This document shows positions 45,181 to 56,559 of a stretch of DNA of 64,000 nucleotides, piece by piece. The position numbers were made by a program, and so were the translations under genes. This DNA is from Artemisia argyi (Eukaryota > Streptophyta > Magnoliopsida > Asterales > Asteraceae). The stretch's first letter is position 1, and every line of letters begins with the position of its first letter. A model generated the notes under the pieces. It saw only the letters and a program-made list of their open reading frames with translations, did not search any database and was not told where the DNA came from. The DNA lies in NCBI GenBank assembly GCA_030686995.1, contig CM060688.1, positions 201,724,718-201,788,717 of the forward strand, given 5' to 3'.

Positions 45181-46476
45181 TGATGCGTGGGAATCGCAAC
45201 AGGCTTTACCTCTCGAGGGATCTCGAGAAGCTTACAACCCCCACCAGGCAGTGTACCTGATCGTTGTAGTATAGTATAGTGACAAGTACCGGGGGATTGA
45301 TCGTTCAGCTTAGGAATAGTGTCGCTAGGATTAGAAAACCTAATTACTAGTTCTAAAGGTGAGGGATGATTATTTTTGTATTTTTTTATATTTTTATGAA
45401 AGCAAGTAAAATCTCGGGTTTTGGAAGAGTGGGCGGAATTAGTTGCTATTCAACTAACCCAAAACTAAGATATAATCAACCTAAAATACTGAAAATGAAA
45501 ATAAACTAATTATTACAAAGGTTGTGAGCAGTAATTGGAGAAATTGTGTTTACTTAGACTTCACTACTCCCTAGATATCTTTTACACATTAATTACTTGT
45601 TATAATTGTATGGATGACGGATTGTATTCCTTAATACCATTCATGGGGTGGCATACATAACTCCCCAATTCTATGAGCTCTTATCTCCTCCTACACCATG
45701 ACCCAGCACAACTATAGGGATTGTAAACAGTGGCTCATGCATTAAATACAACCAATAAAGACCTAGTACGCCTCGGTTCATGTTTCTTAAGACGTTCAAG
45801 CATGTTACCATTTGGAGATCTGCCAGTTTTCTTAAGCCTAACATATAAAATCATTCATCCAAGACAAGAATAAACAAGTAATCAACACATAATCAACATC
45901 TAGGTTTCATTAGATCTAAGCAAACACAAAAGAGATCTAGCCTAGCATAATGGAATTGAGACAAGAACAAGATATAGACAACCAACACATAGACATATTG
46001 ATTGAATTAGAAGAACACTTATCTCAATTACAATGCAAGGTATCAAGGGTTTGGAACCCTTGAAAAACCTGTAAAAGTTGCACCAAATTCGTCTTTAGGG
46101 TTTCACCAAAACTTCTCTCTCTTCTCATGAAAAAACTAGAAAACTATATATAGGAAAACTGGGGTGACGGCGTCAAGAGCAATGGTGTGACGCCGTCATC
46201 TCGCCGCCAAATACTTCCTCGGACGGCCTTGATCTACTTATGACGGCCTATGTGACGCCGTCAGCAACCACGGTATTTTATTCATGGGACTTTGACGCCG
46301 TCAAGAGCAAGTCTTGACGCCTTCATGCACTGTTCACAGCATAGAATTTTGAGACTTTGCCGTTTTCTTCACTTTTATGCTCCAAAAACGTCCAAAATGG
46401 CTTCTTTTCCAGAATTCACTCTCCAAGTACCTAAAATCACAAAAGGAACGATTTAGGGCAATATTTGACCAAATAA
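45181..46476 (-). repeat. 3' LTR of element C, end deleted
   Basis: 1296 bp, equal to the partner LTR minus its final 55 bp. The break falls at TAA, which both sides share, and continues directly into internal sequence TTACATGTACAAGATGG. The TGACG palindromes and TATA box are retained. Confidence 0.92.
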
Positions 46477-46612
46477 TTACATGTACAAGATGGCGTTGCT
46501 AAGCCAAGACTAGACTCGACTTAAGCTAATAAATGAGAAATAACAAAAACATAAAATGAACATAGAATAAAAACGGGATGGTAGTCCGTATGTTTTTTCT
46601 CTTTTTCTTTTC

Positions 46613-46646
<34 letters not shown>

Positions 46647-48497
46647 ATACACTCTTACCCTACCAACCAAAATAATACATCATAGGGGTATGAACGTTCC
46701 CCTTACACTTGAATCTTTACATACTTTACATTCAACTATTCTAATGACTCGAATTAAGAAAATTAAAACACTTGGAGCACTTTTAAGATTAACGTACATA
46801 TTGGGGTAATAATATTATGTTCTTCCCCATTACTCCATAAATAAGTACTTTACCCATGAGTCCCAATCGTCCCAAAACAATATGTACAAGGATATGACTC
46901 GACTTAGCAACCATGTAATCAATTAGAAAGTTAACTTAGGGTTTAACAAATAACAATAATGCACTAAAGATGAGCGCATACACGGAAGGCTAAGGCGATT
47001 TGGTTGTACATTTAAGTGGGGTGTAACAAATTCTTCCTTTAAGTAATATGCTTAAAGTTAGAAACGAAAAGATAGGCTCGGAGGGGTGTACTAGGGGTTT
47101 CGTGTACTAAAAATGAGTACAACGCTAAGGGTGTGGGAAAAATTAGTTGACTTAACTAGCCAAGTAATATGACTTAAATGGTCAAGTAATTATAATACGG
47201 GTTTAACACAAGGGTGATCCTAATGCCTCTTATCATGTAGTAAATCCTACCACACGAATGTATTCTCACTAGCGGTCTCGGGATGCATCACTAACGCAAG
47301 TTTTAGAATCTAAATGCTACCGGTACACTCATAAGCACTAATAATGAATGTTTTTCCTATCAAATCTAAAGGCGAACCTCACATTTTTGGGTGGAAAATT
47401 TTTCTGAATATACGGTTATGTGCTAGTCATACAACCTCCTATCCATGAGACGCTTGCTATGGCTAAAGTTTCACTCCTAAATGTTGTAAAAAATTTTAAA
47501 TTTGGCGCTAAAATTACACTAACAAGTATTTCTCATAGTTTTATTACACATCTACTATCAAACAAAACAAACTCAAGCGAAAGTGCATATGTAAGGTATC
47601 ATCTTTTTACCCTCCCCTTACACTTAAGATGAACATTGTCCCCAATGTTCAAGTAAAGAATGTAAAAGTGAAAAAGTAAAGAGAATGAAATCAAATACTC
47701 CCCTGATTCGCTCGGTATGGATTATAGGTTGGCCAGGTTAGATCTTCCTCCAAGAAAATGAACAATCAAAGCTTCCCTTCCAGAATATAAATCATCTCCT
47801 TGTCGAACATAACCTGTAAATCCTGACAACAATAGACAAGACAACCTCGCGTAAAATCGGCGGCATCCTATATAAGTTACTAAATCCTAGAAAACAAAGT
47901 AAGATATAATGCTTGTGGAATGAAGTTTGCAGATTTCCTGGAGATTATAAAACTTAATAATTCACAAAAACCATAAGACTCTGTTAGAAAAACAAAACCG
48001 GTAAAATTTTCAGATTTTTACTCCTGACGCCGTCAAGAGTAATACTCTGACGCCGTCAGAATGGACCTGCAGAAATTCTTATGTTAAGTTTCCGGAAAAT
48101 TTCTGGAAAAACTTGGTTTTACTTCCTGGAAAATCCTGCAAAACTTCATTATGACTCAATATAAGCATTTGACTCTAACAAATACGAATATACATGTTCA
48201 TTTATTATTGTGGAGAATCATGATCGGTTTGTTTCTTGAAAACATATTTGGGGTTTCCCCTTACACTTATCTTTTGCAAAAATACTTTTAGGTTGGAGTT
48301 AAGACTAGGCCAAACAACATAGTAAAGTATTTCCACATTTTAATTGAGAAACATGATCAACCAACAATAAAAACTAAGCATGCATACGGAAGCAAATAAC
48401 AATCAAACAAATAAAATCACACAAAGCATGGGTTGCCTCCCAAGAAGCGCTTTTCTTTATTTACGAGTCTTGTAGCTAGACTCAAAGTCATGGGCTA
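46477..48497 (-). other. Element C 3' non-coding region
   Basis: Collinear with 22004-24049 of A, including the T run (about 46613-46644), the TGAACATTG hairpin at about 47630, the two TGACGCCGTCA motifs near 48025-48060 and the GCGCTTTTCTTTATTTACGAG block just after the coding region. The ATTTGCTTG hairpin and terminal purine tract are lost in the deletion. Confidence 0.8.
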
Positions 48498-51029
48498 TCA
48501 CGTGATTCGGGTGAGTTCCTCGTTGAGGACATCTTTGGGATCAAACTTAGGTTTCAACTTTCTATCGGTTTCCTTAGTATGGTATGACCTTTCAAACTTT
48601 TCTCCATCCGGATCATACAAGGTTATTCTAATATGCCATGACCCGTCACCTTCTTTAGGTGGCTTGTCCCACCTCCATTTACACTTATCTCCCTCTCTTT
48701 TCCATTTATTCCTTTCTATGTTGATGGGCATTACGCTTAATAACTCAATCATCTTCCTAAAGACTAAGGGGTCCTCAAAGGGGTCTAGCTCCTCATCTCT
48801 AGCTATGAGTTGTTCTACCGAATGTGTCTTTTCAACAAAGTCTTTCTCTAGATAGAATGGGCATTGAGGTCCTATAAAGTTCCTTTCTATCCAAGGCCCA
48901 TATCTAGATGGTCTCCTATTCATCTCTACCCAATACGGTGTTGGTTCATCATCACAATCATAACTATGCTTCTTAACATCATACACCGACCAAGTATCGC
49001 CTTCACCTACCGTTATCTTTGATTCCTTGCAATCTATCATGGCACTAGCGGTTGCTAAAAATCCTCTTCCTACCAATAATGGGCATGTAGTGTCACTAAC
49101 CATGTCTAGGACGTGAAAATCCGCTAATATCGTTAACTTTCCTACGTGAACAACTACATCCTTAATCATTCCAACCGGGTGTGCAATACTCCCATCCGCT
49201 AGCCCTATCAATACCTCCGTTTCCTCTAACTTTCCTAGCTTAAGAGCGGTGAATAAGGATAAGGGAATCAAGTTGAGGCTTGACCCTAAATCGGCTAATG
49301 TGTCGAAAGCTTCGGATCTTCCTATCTTACAAGGCAAAACAAATATACCCGGGTCATCAAGCTTTTTAGGCAACTTATTTTGAACGAAGGCGGTCCCATT
49401 TTTGCCTAGCTTACACTTCTCATATTTTTCTAGGAGGGCACTATAGTAGGGAGCACGCGCTAAGACATCAATGACGGGGCGTTCAAGGTGAAGTTCTATG
49501 AATTCATCGTCAAGGTCTTGCGTAAGAGGTGTTTCAACAATGCTTTTGACAGGCTCTATAGTGGGTGTTTTATTTGATTGGTCCTTTTGGGGAACTTGGT
49601 TTTGTTTGAAACACGTGCTCGTTGATTTAACCGAGTAATATTGTGGACACGAAGTGGGTGACGAAACTGATGATATGGAATTAACGGTTAGTTTCGGATT
49701 CTTGACCGTGTCACTCGGGAGTGCTCCCATTTCTCGGTCATTGAGAACTTTCAACAATGCATCAATTCTAGTGGTCATCTCGCTTTGCTTTTGTTTGAAA
49801 TCGGCTTCAAACTTAGATATGCGAGCTTCTTGAGATGCCATGAACTTTGACATCAATCCTTCAAGATTGTTGGTACTACCATAGTTGTTAGAAGGATTGT
49901 TGTTGAAAGTACGGTTGGATGGTGGACCGTTTGGTTGGTAACGATTAGGCGGATTGGAAGAATTGGGTTGGTTTTGTCTCCACCTAAGGTTTGGGTGATT
50001 TTTCCATGAGGGGTTGTATGAATCACCGTATGTGTTTGGCTCGGGCTTGAAAGTGTACCACTTATCTCCCGCTTCGTCGGTACGCGTGGATGCGTAGTCC
50101 GCAAAAGCTGTTCCGGGGAGTTCCACACAATCACGAGTGTCATGGGGACCACTACATAATTCGCATGAAGAAGTGATTTTGTTCACTTGGCTTGAAGGTT
50201 TCGGAGCTTCATAAGATTTCATGAGAAACTTGACTTGGTCCTCAAGTTCCATGATCCTACAGTCGGGAGTGCTAGAATTGTTCGAAGGCAAAGATATTGC
50301 CTTGACCATTTTGTTCAAATCATGGGGATCATTCCAACTTTCGTTGTCATAGAGAGCAAGATCTTCTATGAGTTCCCATGATTGTTCCGCACTAAGATCA
50401 CGTAGCTTACCACCGGCCGATTGGTCAATGGTTCGCCTCGTGGAGATGTCGATATGGTCATAGAAGATTTGGACTTGGAGCCAAAGATCTATGCCATGAT
50501 GAGGGAATTTTTGGAGTAAGTCCTTGAAACGAGTCCATGCTTCATAAAGAGATTCATTTTGACGTTGTTGGAACATCAAGATGTCATTTCTAAGCTTAGT
50601 AGTTCTCCCCGGTGGGAAAAATTGAGCAAGGAAACGAGTGGTGAGATCATCCCATGTGGTGATGGATCCCGCGGGTAAACGCTCAAGCCATTGACTAGCT
50701 TGATCCCGTAGAGAGAATTGGAATAGACGTAAACGGGTAGTCTCTCTAGTTTCAACACCTAGGTCTATGGAATCTACGATTTTGAGGAAGTCCTTAAGGT
50801 GTTGGTTTGGATCTTCGGAACGAAGTCCATGGAATGCACATCCGCTTTGCACCAACCGGATGGTGTCGGATCGCAAGGGGGTCACATTGTCTCCGGTGAG
50901 CTCAATGGTGTTTCGGTAGCCTTGGTGGCTAGGTCGGGAATACTCTCCAAAGGTTCGGGGCCAAAGGGGTTCTAGTGGTGGGTTTTGTTGTGGTGTGATG
51001 ACGGGTTCAAAGATGTTACCACCTTCCAT
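48498..51029 (-). CDS. Gag-protease polyprotein of non-autonomous element C
   Basis: 843 residues, ATG to stop without interruption. Residues ~80-195 are the retrotransposon gag domain (LKDFLKIVDS through WLQVQIFYDH). CELCSGPHDTRDC at about 288 is a zinc-knuckle-like CX2CX3HX4C. Residues ~350-400 are Asn/Pro-rich, followed by a coiled-coil-like segment. The protease region holds DLGSSLNLIPLS (Asp near 578). After the protease, where A continues into reverse transcriptase, this protein has a distinct ~130-residue C-terminus rich in Trp and charged residues (KCKWRWDKPP, HIRITLYDPDG) and ends. Similarity to A's gag is clear in the gag domain and protease but low elsewhere, so the ORF comes from a different lineage than the surrounding UTRs. 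The role of the C-terminus is unknown. Confidence 0.9.
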   Translation of the reverse strand: MEGGNIFEPVITPQQNPPLEPLWPRTFGEYSRPSHQGYRNTIELTGDNVTPLRSDTIRLVQSGCAFHGLRSEDPNQHLKDFLKIVDSIDLGVETRETTRLRLFQFSLRDQASQWLERLPAGSITTWDDLTTRFLAQFFPPGRTTKLRNDILMFQQRQNESLYEAWTRFKDLLQKFPHHGIDLWLQVQIFYDHIDISTRRTIDQSAGGKLRDLSAEQSWELIEDLALYDNESWNDPHDLNKMVKAISLPSNNSSTPDCRIMELEDQVKFLMKSYEAPKPSSQVNKITSSCELCSGPHDTRDCVELPGTAFADYASTRTDEAGDKWYTFKPEPNTYGDSYNPSWKNHPNLRWRQNQPNSSNPPNRYQPNGPPSNRTFNNNPSNNYGSTNNLEGLMSKFMASQEARISKFEADFKQKQSEMTTRIDALLKVLNDREMGALPSDTVKNPKLTVNSISSVSSPTSCPQYYSVKSTSTCFKQNQVPQKDQSNKTPTIEPVKSIVETPLTQDLDDEFIELHLERPVIDVLARAPYYSALLEKYEKCKLGKNGTAFVQNKLPKKLDDPGIFVLPCKIGRSEAFDTLADLGSSLNLIPLSLFTALKLGKLEETEVLIGLADGSIAHPVGMIKDVVVHVGKLTILADFHVLDMVSDTTCPLLVGRGFLATASAMIDCKESKITVGEGDTWSVYDVKKHSYDCDDEPTPYWVEMNRRPSRYGPWIERNFIGPQCPFYLEKDFVEKTHSVEQLIARDEELDPFEDPLVFRKMIELLSVMPINIERNKWKREGDKCKWRWDKPPKEGDGSWHIRITLYDPDGEKFERSYHTKETDRKLKPKFDPKDVLNEELTRIT

Positions 51030-51202
51030 GATGTCGGATGGTAAAGAGTCACGAACAAAGGCACGAAGAAATAAGATAGACTAAAGAAGACCTAAAAATA
51101 AAAATAAAAATCTTACTAGAAAGGAATCTAGCAAGTAGACCTAATAAAAAGAAATCCTAACCTAGACAATAACTATTTCCTCGGGCTGCGGCGCCAAAAA
51201 CT

Positions 51203-52553
51203 TGATGCGTGGGAATCGCAACAGGGTTTACCTCTCGAGGGATCTCGAGAAGCTTACAACCCCCACCAGGCAGTGTACCTGATCTTTGTAGTATAGTATA
51301 GTGACAAGTACCGGAGGATTGATCGTTCAGCTTAGGAATAGTGTCGCTAGGATTAGAAAACCTAATTACTAGTTCTAAAGGTGAGGGATGATTATTTTTG
51401 TATTTTTTTATATTTTTATGAAAGCAAGTAAAATCTCGGGTTTTAGAAGAGTGGGCGGAATTAGTTGCTATTCAACTAACCCAAAACTAAGATATAATCA
51501 AACTAAAATACTGAAAATGAAAATAAACTAATTATTACAAAGGTTGTGAGCAGTAATTGGAGAAATTGTGTTTACTTAGACTTCACTACTCCCTAGATAT
51601 CTTTTACACGTTAATTACTTGTTATAATTGTATGGATGACGGATTGTATTCCTTAATACCATTCATGGGGTGGCATACATAACTCCCCAATTCTATGAGC
51701 TCTTATCTCCTCCTACACCATGACCCAGCACAACTATAGGGATTGTAAACAGTGGCTCATGCATTAAATACAACCAATAAAGACCTAGTACGCCTCGGTT
51801 CATGTTTCTTAAGACGTTCAAGCATGTTACCATTTGGAGATCTGCCAGTTTTCTTAAGCCTAACATATAAAATCATTCATCCAAGACAAGAATAAACAAG
51901 TAATCAACACATAATCAACATCTAGGTTTCATTAGATCTAAGCAAACACAAAAGAGATCTAGCCTAGCATAATGGAATTGAGACAAGAACAAGATATAGA
52001 CAACCAACACATAGACATATTGATTGAATTAGAAGAACACTTATCTCAATTACAATGCAAGGTATCAAGGGTTTGGAACCCTTGAAAAACCTGTAAAAGT
52101 TGCACCAAATTCGTCTTTAGGGTTTCACCAAAACTTCTCTCTCTTCTCATGAAAAAACTAGAAAACTATATATAGGAAAACTGGGGTGACGGCGTCAAGA
52201 GCAATGGTGTGACGCCGTCATCTCGCCGCCAAATACTTCCTCGGACGGCCTTGATCTACTTGTGACGGCCTATGTGACGCCGTCAGCAACCACGGTATTT
52301 TATTCATGGGACTTTGACGCCGTCAAGAGCAAGTCTTGACGCCTTCATGCACTGTTCACAGCATAGAATTTTGAGACTTTGCCGTTTTCTTCACTTTTAT
52401 GCTCCAAAAACGTCCAAAATGGCTTCTTTTCCAGAATTCACTCTCCAAGTACCTAAAATCACAAAAGGAACGATTTAGGGCAATATTTGATCAAATAAAG
52501 TCGGATTTGGGCTTAAATGACCCCCTAAAAACGGATCATTTTTCGCCTCATCA
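51203..52553 (-). repeat. 5' LTR of element C
   Basis: 1351 bp, complete, starting TGATGCGTGGGAATCGC and ending TTTCGCCTCATCA on the plus strand. The primer site CGGGCTGCGGCGCCA lies at 51182-51196. The U3 array (about 52188-52345) has fewer intact palindromes than A; one reads GACGCCTTCA. Confidence 0.95.
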
Positions 52554-52660
52554 GTACATCATGCATTAAAAACTTGTATTTTGGTTATATATGCAAGTTT
52601 TTGAGTTTTAGTGGGTATATATGCAATTCTTAAAAAAAAAAAAAAAAAAAAAAAAATGTG
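52554..52660. mobile_element. Right arm of the inverted-repeat element split by C
   Basis: The inverted counterpart of 45100-45175, with GGGTATATATGCAATTC at 52611-52627 complementary to the left arm. An A run of about 25 follows. Confidence 0.6.
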
Positions 52661-52835
52661 GTTGTTGGTTTGGTTTTAAGGTAGTCAAACATCCACACAA
52701 GAAAGATTTTTTTTTTATTTACTTTTTTTTGTTGTATTGTACGACACAAATCAAGAAAAAGGGTTTTGGGCCTGTTGGGCCAATTTCATCATAACTAGAA
52801 AAAAATTGGTTTTGTTCTTGTGCATCGACCAAAAG

Positions 52836-52837
<2 letters not shown>

Positions 52838-52893
<56 letters not shown>
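52838..52893. repeat. (TA)n microsatellite, ~56 bp
   Basis: Uninterrupted TA repeat next to the dispersed-repeat copy. Confidence 0.97.
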
Positions 52894-52897
<4 letters not shown>

Positions 52898-52924
52898 GTT
52901 TCTTATTGTGTTTTTGTTTGATTT

Positions 52925-53175
52925 ATGATGTTTAATTATAGTTTTTTATTATTAAAGATATTTATTTAAAAATTTTAATCCTATTATTAATTGCATCTTA
53001 TCTATATTTTTTGTATTTATCTTCTATTCTAATTGTGTTATGGATAAATATAAAATGTTACCTAATAAGAAAATAATTTTTTTAAATAAAATTATTACTA
53101 AATAAGGTATGATTTAATTTTTTTGAAATAGAAAAGTCCCCACTTGGGGATTTGTTTTATTATATAAAAGATTAA
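52925..53175 (+). repeat. Dispersed repeat related to the 3.6-5.4 kb tandem unit
   Basis: Shares in order a GATTTATGATxTTTAATTATA word, TTGCATCTTATCTATATTTT, ATTTATCTTCTA, TTACCTAATAA and GTTTTATTATATAAAAGATT with 3895-4190 and 4740-5035. It is diverged and gapped. Family unknown; the AT-rich common end suggests a non-autonomous transposon. Confidence 0.65.
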
Positions 53176-55504
53176 ACCTAAACTAGCTAAAAGTTAAATT
53201 TTAAATCCCTATGGCAAGTTTTGAAGTTTTTTTAAATAATGACATGTTTATTGTAAATTGATTGTTATTATTTGTGTACTTTTAATTAACTAGCATAAAG
53301 GATATCCATGATAAATTTATGCATAATTTGTCATGGATATCACTTTGATATATTGACTAGACGAGTACTCGCGCCTAGCGGCAGACAATTAACGATATGC
53401 GATATTGTGATAAGTGTTTCGTATAACGTTCAAAATAGAACATGAAAAGATCAACATGTAATTGCAAACTGTTGTAACATGTGATAATTCAACTCTAGCA
53501 AAAATTCTTAACATGTATCAAAGAATATATAAAAATTTAGTGAAACTGAAAATAAAATATTACATCAATTATAAGGTAATAACTAACAATTCACGTTACT
53601 ATTTTCTCTTTAGCAGAGTACTCGCACATAGCAGCAGTAGTGACTATTTTAGACATAATATGATCAATGTGGACGTGCTTTTGGCAAGACTCATGTAGCA
53701 ATGGTTGAGGATGGATAAAATTTCACTAAGAAAACACTTCACATGAGTAAAGGTTTATTCGGGACGATGACGAGCAGTCGAGATAGCCAATTAATAATAA
53801 TAATAAAATTTGTTGCGTCTTTAACGACGATTTTTTTGCAAACTACACATTAATCCATTATAGAAAAGATATTAATCCATCAATCTTTATATAAGATTTC
53901 TACCAAAACAAAAAGTACAAACACAAGAATTAATCATGGGATTCAAATCTTTACTCGTTCAAGTCCAACCTCGTCTTATATCAAAGAATATCAACTTCAC
54001 GTGAAAGTGTAACATAAAAAATAGAGCATTGAATTAAAATAACTCAAATAATGTCAAGTAAAATGATTTTAAAAATGACAATCATAACAAATGTTAGATT
54101 TGCAAATTGGAGAAAAAAAATAAAAAATCACGAACATCTATCCTCAAATTTTGTTAAGCCAACCTCATCTTATATCAACCATTGGCAAAGATCTACAATC
54201 ATCATAAGATAAAATTAAAAGTACACTTAAAAAAAATCAAAAAACTACTCTTGTATAACATACACAAACCCATAACAAATCTCTACAACAACATATCCAA
54301 ACTACTCGAACCATAACAACCATCGTGTGAAATCATTTAGATCTAACAAAAGGGCAAAACTCGTTCGACTTAACACAAGATGGTCGCAAACTGTCAACAA
54401 CAGTCTCAAGAAAAAGCATTTGAATCTTACAAAAAATAATAAAGTTTAGCCTCAAACTATATATTCTAATCATGGTGGATTAGTAAGAATCTACAACATC
54501 AATAGCCGCAAATCATATCTTCGGCAAAAAAAATAAAAATAAATAAATAATAAAAAAAATAAAAAAACAACCTATTTTACAAAAACATTACGGAACTGTG
54601 GTGCTAGTTAATTAACTAAACTCAAAACCAACCACAACCACATAGACTACCTAAACACAACCGAAATCACCAAAAACTAAAACCGAAACAACTAAAAACA
54701 AAATTCGTAGTTGTGGTGGCTGTTATTTGCCTAAATTTACAAACACAACATGTACTTTATAACGTAATTTACCAACAAATATTCAAAGGAAACCATGCAT
54801 TTCCGGATCTACAAAAAAAAATGTAAAGAGTTTTATAACTCAGATCTAGAGAGAAAATATATACAGATTTATATTTTAAAAAAAAAACTTCAATACTAAA
54901 AAAATATATATAGATCTATAAAATAAACGTTAAAAACTTGAAAAATACATAAATCTTTACAAAAAAAACCTCAAAACCTGAAAAGCCTCTCGAGGTGTAG
55001 GGTGGTGACGGGTCTCGGTTTGGTTTATGGTGGTGGTAGGGATTGGTGATGGGGTGCTTATTGGTGGGGTTTTTGATGGTGGTTGTTACGGCGGTGATGG
55101 GTATCGGAGGTTGTGGTGGTGGTGGTGGATGAGATAAGATATGAGAATGAGATGTGTGGCATAAAAGAGAGAGAGAGAGGGAGAGAGTAGGCGAGTTAGA
55201 AGGTGGGAGCGTGTAAAAATTGAATGTCCACCCTTTTATTCTGTTTTTACTTATGCATTTTTCTCTCACATTTGATTATTTTTAACATTCAACTTTTCAA
55301 TATTGACTATTTTTATTTTATATGTAGTATAGATATACTAGTTAGAATTAATGGTTAATAGAGATTGTATGCTTAAATAGGTCTATAAATGTGGGCTAAT
55401 AACTTGTTGATTATGCTATTATGTGCAATTTTCGTATGTGATAAGCTGCTTGACACCAGTTCACTAAAGAATTCGTATAAAATCATCCATTAAGAGTTAG
55501 AAAC
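53176..55504. other. Non-coding, AT-rich; one hairpin
   Basis: No supported gene. A perfect 11-bp inverted repeat, GATATCCATGA with its complement, spans 53301-53341. TACTCGCGCCTAGCGGC at about 53367 has a degenerate relative at about 53620. Around 55010-55200 is a G/T-rich stretch; the 117-codon minus frame across it is Ser/Pro/His low complexity and not called. Confidence 0.45.
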
Positions 55505-56312
55505 TCTCCTTTGGATTGCTGATGCACGACTCACATGGCTACAACTTTGTAGTTCTGTGAAAAGACCAACAAGGAATTAACTGTTGGAAATATTGGTCAA
55601 ATGTTTGAATGACAATTGATAATGTCATTATGTATACTAATGTGAATTGAAATCAAAATTAATTTGTGGTTTATTTTGATTCATGACACATTAGTGAAAT
55701 TAATTGTGTGAATTAATTGTGACCATTTTGCTCATATCCTTATTTCCTATAAATTGAGAGTTATCCTCTCATTCTCAACACACCAAGAAATACACTACTC
55801 ATCTCCTTTTATTCACCGTTCATTTTGACATTATGTGTATTCGGTTCGTAATAGAGGGAAGGCACAATTTTGGTTCGTCTTGATAACCCGTTTGTGCTAA
55901 CGGAGTTATCCGTTGTTGTTGTATCCTAGGAGATACACGTTCACGATTCTCAAGCACCGTGGAGAGGACGAATCTGTCTTAAGGAAACTGTGTTCATCAC
56001 AAGCCTCAACATTTTCCTTATTTGTGTTGTGATTCTAGCTTCATGATCAAAAGATTTACGGTATCACTTTCAACACTTTTATATTTTCATGTCATTGTTT
56101 ATTTGTCTCTAATAGCAATACACCTAATATATACAACATTAACTTGGTCGAATCTGAGCTTGAAGCTACTGCAAATTTCCAGTCAGCTTTTTACATGTTA
56201 TTTGATAATTGTTTGTTTATGTTTGTTTGATAAGGCTTACGCAATCAAGGTTCTTGATGTATGTGGTTCGACTTCCAAGTGAAGGGGAAGCCAAATTCAA
56301 ACATGCATAATT
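55505..56312 (+). repeat. Third copy of the Copia-fragment 5' flank
   Basis: 55520-55581 and 56139-56312 match the region upstream of the Copia integrase copies (42415-42640), starting with GATGCACGACTCACATGGC. It is split by a solo LTR. The integrase part itself is absent here. Confidence 0.85.
55582..56138 (+). mobile_element. Solo LTR with perfect target duplication
   Basis: 557 bp starting TGTTGGAAATATTGG and ending ATATACAACA, with TTAAC on both sides (55577-55581, 56139-56143). The copies at 40 and 42.5 kb show the uninterrupted site. A TATA-like CCTATAAATTGAG lies at about 55747. Terminal TGTTGG and CAACA are usual for plant Copia LTRs. The strand is assigned from the TATA orientation. 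Confidence 0.9.
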
Positions 56313-56559
56313 TTCTCCCACGACGGAACATCTACTTGATTACAAAAACATTTTAATAAAATTGGATGTCTTACAATCAAAAGATACACCGGCTCACCCA
56401 TTTGAACAAACTCTAAGAGAGGTATAAGGCGGGTCGCTCTGCTTCCCTAAAGAAACTAGGTGCTTAATACGCTTCGCCCTGACCTATTTCTCTGCTTCTT
56501 TGCGTGTTCAAATGTAGCTATCAAGCTCTTTTTATAATGTAAGATAATAAAATTGATTT
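56313..56559. other. Non-coding spacer
   Basis: No gene or repeat recognised. Confidence 0.4.

Larger units (their letters stand above)
45181..52553 (-). mobile_element. Athila-family element C carrying only gag-protease (TR-GAG-like)
   Basis: 7373 bp with the perfect target duplication GTACA (45176-45180 and 52554-52558). LTRs and both non-coding regions belong to the same family as A. Between them is one intact 843-codon gag-protease frame and no pol. The left LTR lacks its last 55 bp together with the adjoining ~430 bp of internal sequence, a deletion that also removes the polypurine tract. The shared part of the LTRs differs at about eight positions in 1296 bp. Because reverse transcriptase and integrase are missing, it must rely on proteins supplied by another element, most likely an A-type relative. 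Plant elements with gag only have been described as TR-GAG. Confidence 0.9.

Noticed and set aside
47420..47632. 70-codon plus-strand frame in element C
   Set aside because: Lies antisense in the 3' non-coding region; the equivalent frame is broken in A and B.
54916..55269. 117-codon Ser/Pro/His-rich minus frame
   Set aside because: Low-complexity G/T-rich DNA; no signal peptide, no domain and no conserved neighbour.
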